Origin: Paenibacillus lacisoli
Lineage (GTDB): Bacteria > Bacillota > Bacilli > Paenibacillales > Paenibacillaceae
NCBI RefSeq assembly: GCF_030580655.1
Contig: NZ_JAUQTB010000013.1
Coordinates: 1-64,000 of the forward strand
Length of the DNA: 64,000 nucleotides
Reading direction: 5' to 3'
Shown: one piece after another, positions 53,908-61,621 of the stretch
Layout of the letters: each line of letters starts with the position of its first letter
Numbering within the stretch: the stretch's first letter is position 1
Made by a program: the position numbers and the translations under genes
The notes under the pieces: generated by a model
What the model was told of the DNA's origin: nothing
Database searches by the model: none
The model's input: only the letters and a program-made list of their open reading frames with translations

Positions 53908-54744
53908 ATGTCTGATATCGTAAGTTCTGTGATTGCCGCGATGCCGTTGATTCGGGAAGTAGTTCGGGAGGATGCGTCGTTGTCCGTTCTGGATCATGAG
54001 AAATTTTTGTATTATTCACCGATCCCCGGGATGGAAATGGGCTTTGAGGTGGGCAGCCCGCTGATGGAAGCTGATCGGGATTTTAAAAATCTGAAGAATG
54101 GCCGGGAGAAGAATCTCGTTCATTTTCCTGAAGATATGTTCGGCACACCCTTTGATTGTTTATTTATCCCTATCAAGAATGAAGAGGACCAGGTCGTTGC
54201 ATCTCTATGTGTCATGTACAGTATGAAGAACCAGAACATGCTCAGCCGGCTGATGGTCAATGCTAAAGAAATTACAGCCGAACTGCTCGACGGCATTCAG
54301 CATGTAGCCGCCCATTCTGAAGAGCTCAGCTCGACTACCGAGGGAATCCTCGTGAATACGCGTCAAGCGGTGGATAACTCCAAAAGCGTGACCCAGGTTG
54401 CAGCATTGATTCGTGAAATCTCGGATCAGACCAATCTGTTGGGATTGAATGCAGCTATTGAAGCGGCAAGGGTAGGGGAAGCCGGTGCCGGCTTTGACGT
54501 AGTAGCCAAAGAAGTGCGCAAGCTATCGGTGGATACCAAAAAGGCCACAGCTACCATTGAGGAGTCACTGCATAGTGTGCAGGATTCCATCCGAGCGCTG
54601 GAGCTTGAAATTGGAGAGATCGCGACGTTCTCCCACGAGCAGGCTCAGCTGGTGAGTCAGTTTATGGAGGCTATTGAGCGGTTGAACAAGACCAATCAGA
54701 CGATGGCAGATTTCATCAAAAAAGTGATTACATACGAAGCGTAA
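53908..54744 (+). CDS. Soluble methyl-accepting chemotaxis-type signalling protein
   Basis: A 278-residue cytoplasmic protein without membrane segments. A short N-terminal PAS/GAF-like sensor (~1-125) precedes an MCP signalling hairpin (~130-275) with the conserved tip [36 protein letters not shown]. It should bind CheW/CheA or another kinase scaffold. The signalling domain is short, with few flanking heptads, like YfmS-type soluble receptors. AAAGGGGAG lies before the ATG. It ends at a bidirectional terminator. Confidence 0.9.
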   Translation: MSDIVSSVIAAMPLIREVVREDASLSVLDHEKFLYYSPIPGMEMGFEVGSPLMEADRDFKNLKNGREKNLVHFPEDMFGTPFDCLFIPIKNEEDQVVASLCVMYSMKNQNMLSRLMVNAKEITAELLDGIQHVAAHSEELSSTTEGILVNTRQAVDNSKSVTQVAALIREISDQTNLLGLNAAIEAARVGEAGAGFDVVAKEVRKLSVDTKKATATIEESLHSVQDSIRALELEIGEIATFSHEQAQLVSQFMEAIERLNKTNQTMADFIKKVITYEA

Positions 54745-54775
54745 AATCGGATAAATCTCTTGTTGAAGAAAATAT

Positions 54776-54806
54776 AAAGGCTCTGGTCCTCGGACCAGAG
54801 CCTTTT
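54776..54806. terminator. Bidirectional terminator
   Basis: AAAGGCTCTGGTCC pairs perfectly with GGACCAGAGCCTTT across a TC loop. It lies between the convergent MCP-type gene and the nucleotidase gene. Confidence 0.9.
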
Positions 54807-54827
54807 ATGAATGAATAAGTTCGGGTA

Positions 54828-57800
54828 TTACTTGTTCACTTTCGTAATACGATCTTCGGTTTTAGCCGTGATGCTGCTGCTTGCGAATTTCGTTTTAACA
54901 TAGCTGATGAATGCATCCAGATCGACAGGACCTGCTTCACGGTTGGTTCCTTTCGTCAGTGCCGTGTAGCCGTCACCACCGGTAGACATGAAGTCATTTA
55001 CTACAATCGTGTAGGAAGCTTTATCATCCAGTTTGGTACCGTCAGCTTTCTTGATCTCCACGATCCGGGAGCCGACAGGTTTGCTGTCGTCATAGCTGTA
55101 CGTAAAGCCGGATACTTGGCCGATCTTCGTACCTGTTGCTGTCCATTGCTGTTCCAGCAGCTCTTTCATTTGGGCGCCAGTCAGAGTCAGCTTGATCAGG
55201 ACATTACCGAACGGGTTGATGCTGAACATATTGCCATAAGTGACAGTACCTTGCGGCAGATCATTACGGATACCGCCGGAGTTCATAAAGGCAAAATCGG
55301 ATTTCATCGTTTCACGCATACCGTCAGCAATCAGGTTACCCAGAGCGCTCTCGCCGGCAGGTGTTGTAGTACGTGTGATGGCTGCATCGGTTTTGCCTAC
55401 CGGAGCATTCAGAACTGGTGCATTTTGCTGCTGGTAGTTCTCCAGCATTTTTTTGATCTCAGGGTCAGGTGTAATTCCTTCCTGTTTCACATCAACAACA
55501 TCCGCTTTTTTCTCGATAATGTTCTGAGTCGCGCGGTCGATCGTCAGAGTCATATCCGAGAAGGCTGTACCATAGGAATTGGACTCAACGATCAGCTTGC
55601 CGTTCACGATCGTATTCAGACGGCCATGGTCATGACCGGACAGAATAACGTCAACTTCCGGATCCACATGGTTAGCCAGATCGACAACTTCACCTGTTGG
55701 TGCTGTAGTGCTGCCGGAGAACGGGTCGTGGGCCAGGATAACGATGGATTTAACACCTTTTGCTTTCAGTTCAGCTACGGCTTTGTTGACAGCAGCGGCT
55801 TGATCTGTAAAGGTCAGGCCCTTAACGCCTGCAGGACTAACGATTGTTGGTGTGATGTTGGTGATTACACCGATGAAGCCGATTTTAGCGCCGCCCACTT
55901 CTTTGATCACATAAGGATCAAGGAACGGTTTGCCGTCCAGCAGGACATTAGCTACAACATAAGGAAAATCAGCGCCGCCAAAGTCCTTGCCTGTCTTCGG
56001 ATTCACACCGCCGTTAATCAGGCGGAGAGCTTCCTGAGGACCTTTATCGAACTCGTGGTTGCCTACTGTACCTACATCGAATCCAAGGCGGTTCAGGATA
56101 TCGATGGTTGGCTCGTCCTGCATCAGTGCAGATACTGGTGCGCTCGCCCCTACCGCGTCACCTGCATGAACCAGCAGGGTATTCGGGTTGGCAGCTTCAC
56201 GCTGCTTCAGATAAGCAGCCAGATATTCGACGCCGCCAAGCGTTGATGTTACTTTGCCGCTGGCGTCTTTTACTTCTTTTTTGTAATCGAGCTGGCCGTG
56301 AAAGTCATTAATGCTGAGCAGTTGGACTTCAATGTTGCTGAGCAGTGTAGCCACAACCTTCGCAGCTTCAGCACGGGTAGCCGTTGCTTTCGGTACGAAC
56401 AGGTTTGCACCGCGTCCGCCGATTACGCCGCGGTCTACAGCTACGTTCAGATCGGACTGAGCCCAAGCGCTGATTTTGGAAGCATCAGCAAAGCTGTTGG
56501 TCGAGCTGGCTTTGATGGTTTCGCCGGCTTTTACGTCCAGAGCATGTTTAGCAATCACAGCCATTTGCTCACGAGTCACAGGCTGATTCGGTGCGAAGCT
56601 GTTTTTGGTTACACCGGAGATCAGGCCGTTCTCATAAGCTGCTGCTACAGCACTGCTGTACCAGCTGGAAGCCGCAACGTCTTTGAACGGAGCTTTGCCT
56701 TTGGCTTTCAGCTCCAGTGCGTTCACAAGCAAGGAAGCAAATTCAGCACGCGTAACATTCGCATTTGGTGCGAACGCGTCTGCAGTTTTACCGGATACCA
56801 GCTTCTTGGCAGCCAGATCACTGATGTAGCTGAATGCCCAATGGTCCTCTGGCACATCCTTGAACGAACCGGTAGTTGGTGCCGGTGTTGACGGTGTAGT
56901 CGGCACAGAGGGCGCTGCTGCCTTGCTCAGATCCAAAGAGAAGACGCCGAAGCCTTTATCATCCGTTTTGTTCAAATATTTAATGTCCTTGGAGTTCTTG
57001 GCATACGTCTCGGCCTTAGGAGAAGAAGTGAATGTTACTTTCACGTTACCGGAGATTGGCGCGATCGACCAATTGTTGTCAGCCGTCGGGTTGATTTCCT
57101 TGTTCTTCGTGATGTAGTCCATCAGGATTTGACGGTTTTCATCAGGGCTGTCGATGATGTACTTGCTGCCCTTCACACCAGGGAAGTTGCCGCCGCCGCT
57201 TGCACGGTAGTTATTCGTGGCTACGATGAACTCCTGATTAGGATCAATTGGCTTCCCTTGGAATTGCAGGTTAACGATCCGGTTGGAGTTGGCATCGTTG
57301 ACTTTGCCGTCAGGTGTATATTTCGCAGGCTTCGTTACATCCACCTGATAGGTTACACCGTCAATCACGTCAAAGTTGTAAACCGCAAAAGAATCATTCA
57401 GAAGCGGCTGCTCTTCCGTTTTGTTCGGATCAATCTGGTTGAACTTGCCCGCAGACATTTCGAGCCATTCCTTGATAACAGAACCTTTCACCAGAATAGC
57501 TTTCAGCGTGTTGTCGTACAGGTACAGGTCACCGGCACTCTTGATAGCCAGAGAACCTTTAGCGATATCCGTATACTCCTCAGGACCGTTGCGTCCGGCT
57601 TTGAATGGAGCGCCTACAGACAGAACTGGAGTTTTGGCATACTGAGGCAGATTTTTCTTAACATAGTCTTCTACATACTCTTTCTGGGCATTGGTTACGA
57701 TCTGAACGGACGGATCATCCTTCACCAGTGCAAAGTAGCTGTAGATTGGAGCGGTTGTTGTACCGATCGGGCTGTTCGTGTACTTTATGGTGGCTTCATG

Positions 57801-58958
57801 CTCTGCCTTAACGGCATCTACAATGGCCTGATCCGGCTCAGCCAGGGACTTCTTCGCTGCCGTATCATAAATAGCTTTGGTGGAGGACTGGGAAGAAGCT
57901 ACAGTCCATTTGCCATCCTGCTTTTCCAGCGTCAGGTCGATTAGACCCAGGTTGCTGCCGCCGTATCCTGCCTGCACTGCAGGAACACCGTTAATGGTTC
58001 CCTTCGCGTTATCTACACCAGGAAGGAGGTTGCCGGAAGCGTCCTTGAACAGGGCATCCAGAGACTTGTCGTCCTTGGCAGGGAAAACTTTATGGGTGTG
58101 AGAGAAGGTAATTGCATCGATGCCTTTTACCTTGCTGAGCGGATAGATGGCATCTTCAGCCAATACATTGGCTTGAGCGCTTCCGTTAAATCCAGTGTGT
58201 GCAGATGCGATAATAATGTCTGCACCTTCGGCTCTCATTTTAGGTATGAATTTCTCAGCCGTAGCGACGATGTCCTTGGTTATCACTTTACCTTCCAGGT
58301 TCGCTTTATCCCATTCGGTAATTTGTGGTGTAACGAGACCAAGCACGCCGATCTTGACCGTCTGTTCCTGACCGGATTCATCTTTGAATGTCTTGGAAAT
58401 AATCTTGTAAGGGGTGAATGTGTTTACGTCGTTATCAGGATTGTTGTCTTTGTCATCGTTGTAGACGTTGGCGTTCACATAAGGGAAATTGGCACCTTTG
58501 ATAGCCACGTTCAGAAAATCAAGTCCATAGTTGAACTCATGGTTACCAAAAGTAGCGATGTCGTAGCCCATGAGATTCATGGCCTTATAGACAGCGTGCA
58601 CTTCGCCTGCTTTAACAGGATCAACCAGTGCCTCGTAAGTTCCCAGCGGTGTACCCTGGATCAGATCGCCATTATCGATCAGGAACGTATTCGCGTTCTC
58701 CTTACGTGCCTCTTTGACGAGAGTTGCTGTACGTGCCAGACCTACGGTTGGTGCATCAGCACTCTTGTAATAGTCGTAGGACATGAGGTTGGTATGTACA
58801 TCAGTCGTCTCCATAACACGCAGCTTCACAGTAGAAGTGGCCGGTGCTGCAGAAACGAAGACACCGCTGAGCGGCACGGAAAGCAATCCAATCGTTAGAG
58901 AGGAGGCTACAACTTTACTAACTTTATTCCTGAAACCTTGTTTCACGAAATGTTTCAT
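54828..58958 (-). CDS. Surface bifunctional nucleotidase with internal SLH repeats (YfkN-like)
   Basis: A 1376-residue exported enzyme with two metallophosphoesterase/5'-nucleotidase units. A signal peptide covers ~1-38. Unit 1 (~45-660) starts TTDVHTNLMSYDYY with GNHEF near 135 and is of the 2',3'-cyclic-nucleotide phosphodiesterase/3'-nucleotidase type. Three SLH repeats lie at ~695-870 (FKDVPEDHWA, FKDVAASSWY, FADASKISAW), after a Pro/Thr linker. Unit 2 (~874-1376) starts LLSINDFHGQ with GNHEFDKG and a GGIRNDLPQG nucleotide-binding end, a 5'-nucleotidase. It scavenges phosphate and nucleosides outside the cell, held to wall polymers by SLH. AAAGGG lies directly against the ATG, so GTG five codons later is an alternative start. 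Confidence 0.93.
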   Translation of the reverse strand: MKHFVKQGFRNKVSKVVASSLTIGLLSVPLSGVFVSAAPATSTVKLRVMETTDVHTNLMSYDYYKSADAPTVGLARTATLVKEARKENANTFLIDNGDLIQGTPLGTYEALVDPVKAGEVHAVYKAMNLMGYDIATFGNHEFNYGLDFLNVAIKGANFPYVNANVYNDDKDNNPDNDVNTFTPYKIISKTFKDESGQEQTVKIGVLGLVTPQITEWDKANLEGKVITKDIVATAEKFIPKMRAEGADIIIASAHTGFNGSAQANVLAEDAIYPLSKVKGIDAITFSHTHKVFPAKDDKSLDALFKDASGNLLPGVDNAKGTINGVPAVQAGYGGSNLGLIDLTLEKQDGKWTVASSQSSTKAIYDTAAKKSLAEPDQAIVDAVKAEHEATIKYTNSPIGTTTAPIYSYFALVKDDPSVQIVTNAQKEYVEDYVKKNLPQYAKTPVLSVGAPFKAGRNGPEEYTDIAKGSLAIKSAGDLYLYDNTLKAILVKGSVIKEWLEMSAGKFNQIDPNKTEEQPLLNDSFAVYNFDVIDGVTYQVDVTKPAKYTPDGKVNDANSNRIVNLQFQGKPIDPNQEFIVATNNYRASGGGNFPGVKGSKYIIDSPDENRQILMDYITKNKEINPTADNNWSIAPISGNVKVTFTSSPKAETYAKNSKDIKYLNKTDDKGFGVFSLDLSKAAAPSVPTTPSTPAPTTGSFKDVPEDHWAFSYISDLAAKKLVSGKTADAFAPNANVTRAEFASLLVNALELKAKGKAPFKDVAASSWYSSAVAAAYENGLISGVTKNSFAPNQPVTREQMAVIAKHALDVKAGETIKASSTNSFADASKISAWAQSDLNVAVDRGVIGGRGANLFVPKATATRAEAAKVVATLLSNIEVQLLSINDFHGQLDYKKEVKDASGKVTSTLGGVEYLAAYLKQREAANPNTLLVHAGDAVGASAPVSALMQDEPTIDILNRLGFDVGTVGNHEFDKGPQEALRLINGGVNPKTGKDFGGADFPYVVANVLLDGKPFLDPYVIKEVGGAKIGFIGVITNITPTIVSPAGVKGLTFTDQAAAVNKAVAELKAKGVKSIVILAHDPFSGSTTAPTGEVVDLANHVDPEVDVILSGHDHGRLNTIVNGKLIVESNSYGTAFSDMTLTIDRATQNIIEKKADVVDVKQEGITPDPEIKKMLENYQQQNAPVLNAPVGKTDAAITRTTTPAGESALGNLIADGMRETMKSDFAFMNSGGIRNDLPQGTVTYGNMFSINPFGNVLIKLTLTGAQMKELLEQQWTATGTKIGQVSGFTYSYDDSKPVGSRIVEIKKADGTKLDDKASYTIVVNDFMSTGGDGYTALTKGTNREAGPVDLDAFISYVKTKFASSSITAKTEDRITKVNK

Positions 58959-59280
58959 CCCTTTCGATGTAAGTATATTTAACTCGTCTACTAAACTATT
59001 TTATTATAATAGATATTACAGAAAATTCATATCTCTATTTCGATAAAATTTTTCGTTAACATAGAATTAATATTGCGTTTACATTGTTGTGAATACGAAT
59101 GTATGGATTATAAATGTCGAATATTGTACGGAATTAGCCTTGAATGTCGATGTTAATCTGATAATGTGAGTAAATATTACATAATACTAAAAAGCGTTCA
59201 AGCTTTAAAGAGACATAGTGAAGCAGGCTAGGTAAAATCGGTTAGTATTCAAGTAGAAATAAGCCGCGGATTGCTAAGAG
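58959..59280. other. AT-rich intergenic region
   Basis: No gene is supported between the nucleotidase and the agmatine deiminase leader. A TATAAT on the minus strand (59003-59008) may belong to the nucleotidase promoter, though its -35 is poor. The rest is AT-rich without clear signals. Confidence 0.4.
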
Positions 59281-59283
59281 GGA

Positions 59284-59346
59284 AGGTGCTGCGAGGGAAT
59301 TGAAGGTAAACCTTTAATATTTGCTTTCAATTCTTTTTCTGCACCT
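59284..59346 (+). other. Long two-part hairpin upstream of the agmatine deiminase gene
   Basis: AGGTGC (59284-59289) pairs with GCACCT (59341-59346), and GAATTGAAGG (59297-59306) pairs with CTTTCAATTC (59324-59333). TCTTTTTCT lies in the descending side. It may be a terminator remnant or part of a structured 5' leader. The 140 bases that follow up to the gene include further short complementary blocks but no riboswitch class I recognise. Confidence 0.45.
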
Positions 59347-59487
59347 CAATATATTGTATGATATTCAGGGGTGCCGGACTGCCCATAGGGTTTCTATATG
59401 GTTGCCCTTTGAGAGACTTGTCCCAAGTAGGTATCTGGCTGCTGTGAAAGCCGCAAAATTTATCGAATAAGAGAGAGTTGATTATAG

Positions 59488-60516
59488 ATGAATCCACAAG
59501 CTCTACAATATACAATGCCTGCGGAATGGGAGAAGCATGAGCGTACCTTTCTCTCCTGGCCTGTTCAGGACTCCATGGTATATCCGGATGATTATGAAGA
59601 CGTATGTCAGGGGTATACCGAACTGGTCAGCGCCATTGCCGAATTTGAGCCGGTTACGCTGGTCGTTAATCCTTCCGATCTGGAGAAGGTACGTCCCTTG
59701 TTCAAGGGTCAACATGTTGAATTGCTGCCGCTGGAGCATAACGATGCCTGGCTGCGTGACAACGGACCGACATTCGTGGTGAATGCAGAAGGTGAACGTG
59801 CAGGTATTAACTGGCGCTTCAACGCCTGGGGCGGCAAATATGAGCCATGGGATCTGGATGATGCTGTAGCACCTTATATTCTTGAAAAGCTGAACATCCG
59901 CCGCTTTGATGCGCCGCTGGTGATGGAGGGCGGCTCCATCCATGTAGATGGGGAAGGAACTCTTCTTACGACAGAGGAGTGCCTGCTCAACCCGAACCGC
60001 AACCCGGACCTGACACGTGAGCAGATTGAAGAACAGGTGAAGATGCATCTGAATGTCAGCCAGATCATCTGGCTGAAGCGCGGATTGAGCGGGGACGAGA
60101 CCGACGGCCATGTCGATAATGTTGCGTGCTTCGCTGCACCGGGTAAGATCATTATGCAGGTATGCAATGATCCTGCTGATGAGAACTATAAGATTACACA
60201 GGAGAATCTGAAAATTCTCCGTGAGAGCAAGGATGCCCGGGGCCGTGCGCTTGAAGTGATTGAGATCGAACAGCCGCCGCTAGCCATGCACGAAGAGAGC
60301 CGGCTGACGCTGAGCTATTTGAACTTTTATTTTGTTAACGGCGGCCTCATTCTGCCTGTTTTCGGCGGAGCCGCTGAAGAGACAGACCGCAAAGCGGCTG
60401 AAGTGCTGCAGAACCTGTACCCGGAACGCAGGATCCGTACGATTAACGGTATGGCGATCATCCGTGAAGGCGGGAATGTACACTGTACAACCCAGCAGCT
60501 GCCTGCGGGTAAATAA
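59488..60516 (+). CDS. aguA: Agmatine deiminase
   Basis: A 342-residue enzyme of the guanidine-modifying (PPAD) family converting agmatine to N-carbamoylputrescine and ammonia. Conserved blocks are WLRDNGPTF, RFNAWGGKYEPWDLDD, VMEGGSIHVDGEGTLL, DGHVDNVACF and catalytic C333 in GNVHCTTQQ. It is the first step of the agmatine route to putrescine. The product feeds the amidase 74 bases downstream. AGAGAGAG stands in front of the ATG at a slightly long distance. Confidence 0.96.
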   Translation: MNPQALQYTMPAEWEKHERTFLSWPVQDSMVYPDDYEDVCQGYTELVSAIAEFEPVTLVVNPSDLEKVRPLFKGQHVELLPLEHNDAWLRDNGPTFVVNAEGERAGINWRFNAWGGKYEPWDLDDAVAPYILEKLNIRRFDAPLVMEGGSIHVDGEGTLLTTEECLLNPNRNPDLTREQIEEQVKMHLNVSQIIWLKRGLSGDETDGHVDNVACFAAPGKIIMQVCNDPADENYKITQENLKILRESKDARGRALEVIEIEQPPLAMHEESRLTLSYLNFYFVNGGLILPVFGGAAEETDRKAAEVLQNLYPERRIRTINGMAIIREGGNVHCTTQQLPAGK

Positions 60517-60590
60517 AGAAGATCAGCGGGGCAGAGTGCACCGCTTGCTATATTAAAGAAATTCAATATTGAAAGTGAGGACAACTTTTA

Positions 60591-61466
60591 ATGAGAAATG
60601 TTAAAGTAGCGGCAACCCAAATGAGCTGCTCGTGGGATATTGACGATAATATCCGCAAAGCGGATGCCCTGGTCAGACAAGCAGCAGCCGAAGGCGCACA
60701 GATTATTCTGCTGCAGGAGCTGTTTGAAACACCTTACTTCTGTCAGAAGGAGAAGGCGGACTACTACCAGTATGCAACGGAGCTGGAGAGCAACAAGGCG
60801 ATTCAGCATTTTAAACAGGTGGCCAAAGAGTTAAAAGTAGTTCTGCCGATCAGCTTTTACGAGAAAAAAAACTATGCGAGATACAACTCGCTTGCGGTGA
60901 TTGACGCCGATGGCGAGGTTCTGGGCCACTACCGTAAGAGTCATATCCCGGATGGCCCGGGCTATGAAGAGAAGTTTTATTTTAATCCGGGAGATACCGG
61001 CTTTAAAGTATGGAAAACACGTTATGCCAAAATTGGCATCGGCATTTGCTGGGATCAATGGTACCCCGAAGCGGCCCGCTGTATGGCATTGATGGGAGCG
61101 GAGCTCCTCTTTTACCCGACGGCAATCGGTTCTGAGCCGCAGGACGGTTCCATCGATTCCAAGGATCACTGGCAGGCCTGCATGCTGGGTCACGCCGGCT
61201 CTAATCTCATGCCGGTTATTGCTTCCAACCGTATTGGCTTTGAAGAAGACGAGGATTCCCAGATTACATTCTATGGTTCTTCCTTCATCGCAGGGCCGCA
61301 GGGCAACAAGGTTGCTGAAGCAGGGCGTGCGGAAGAATCGGTGCTGGTTGCTGAGTTTGATCTGGACGCGCTGGAGACACAGCGTATCGAATGGGGTGTC
61401 TTCCGCGACCGTCGACCGGATCTGTACAAAATGATTACATCCTATGACGGTGAAACTCTCGTCTGA
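60591..61466 (+). CDS. aguB: N-carbamoylputrescine amidase
   Basis: A 291-residue nitrilase-superfamily amidase with the Glu-Lys-Cys triad at E43 (LLQELFE), K116 (YRKSHIP) and C153 (GICWDQW). It hydrolyses N-carbamoylputrescine to putrescine, CO2 and ammonia, completing the route opened by the agmatine deiminase upstream. The size and the NRIGFEEDEDSQITFYGSSF region are those of AguB. GAAAGTGAGG precedes the ATG. A terminator follows. Confidence 0.96.
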   Translation: MRNVKVAATQMSCSWDIDDNIRKADALVRQAAAEGAQIILLQELFETPYFCQKEKADYYQYATELESNKAIQHFKQVAKELKVVLPISFYEKKNYARYNSLAVIDADGEVLGHYRKSHIPDGPGYEEKFYFNPGDTGFKVWKTRYAKIGIGICWDQWYPEAARCMALMGAELLFYPTAIGSEPQDGSIDSKDHWQACMLGHAGSNLMPVIASNRIGFEEDEDSQITFYGSSFIAGPQGNKVAEAGRAEESVLVAEFDLDALETQRIEWGVFRDRRPDLYKMITSYDGETLV

Positions 61467-61481
61467 GAAGGGGCCGCCGTC

Positions 61482-61518
61482 CAGCCCCGCCGCTGCTGAA
61501 GCAGCGGGGCTTTTTTTA
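61482..61518 (+). terminator. Terminator of the agmatine operon
   Basis: GCCCCGC and CTGCT pair with AGCAGCGGGGC around GA, followed by seven T. Confidence 0.88.
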
Positions 61519-61621
61519 TATTCTGTTTTACTAAAATCAGTAGTTTTTAGGGAATGCGGATACCTAAGGAACTGGGTAATATTACTCCATGCATGTGTAT
61601 TGTTAAGGAGGCAAGTTGAAG

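Noticed and set aside
59360..59487. Possible guanidine, preQ1 or ZTP riboswitch before the agmatine deiminase gene
   Set aside because: None of the conserved cores of these classes is present. Kept only as an unclassified leader candidate.
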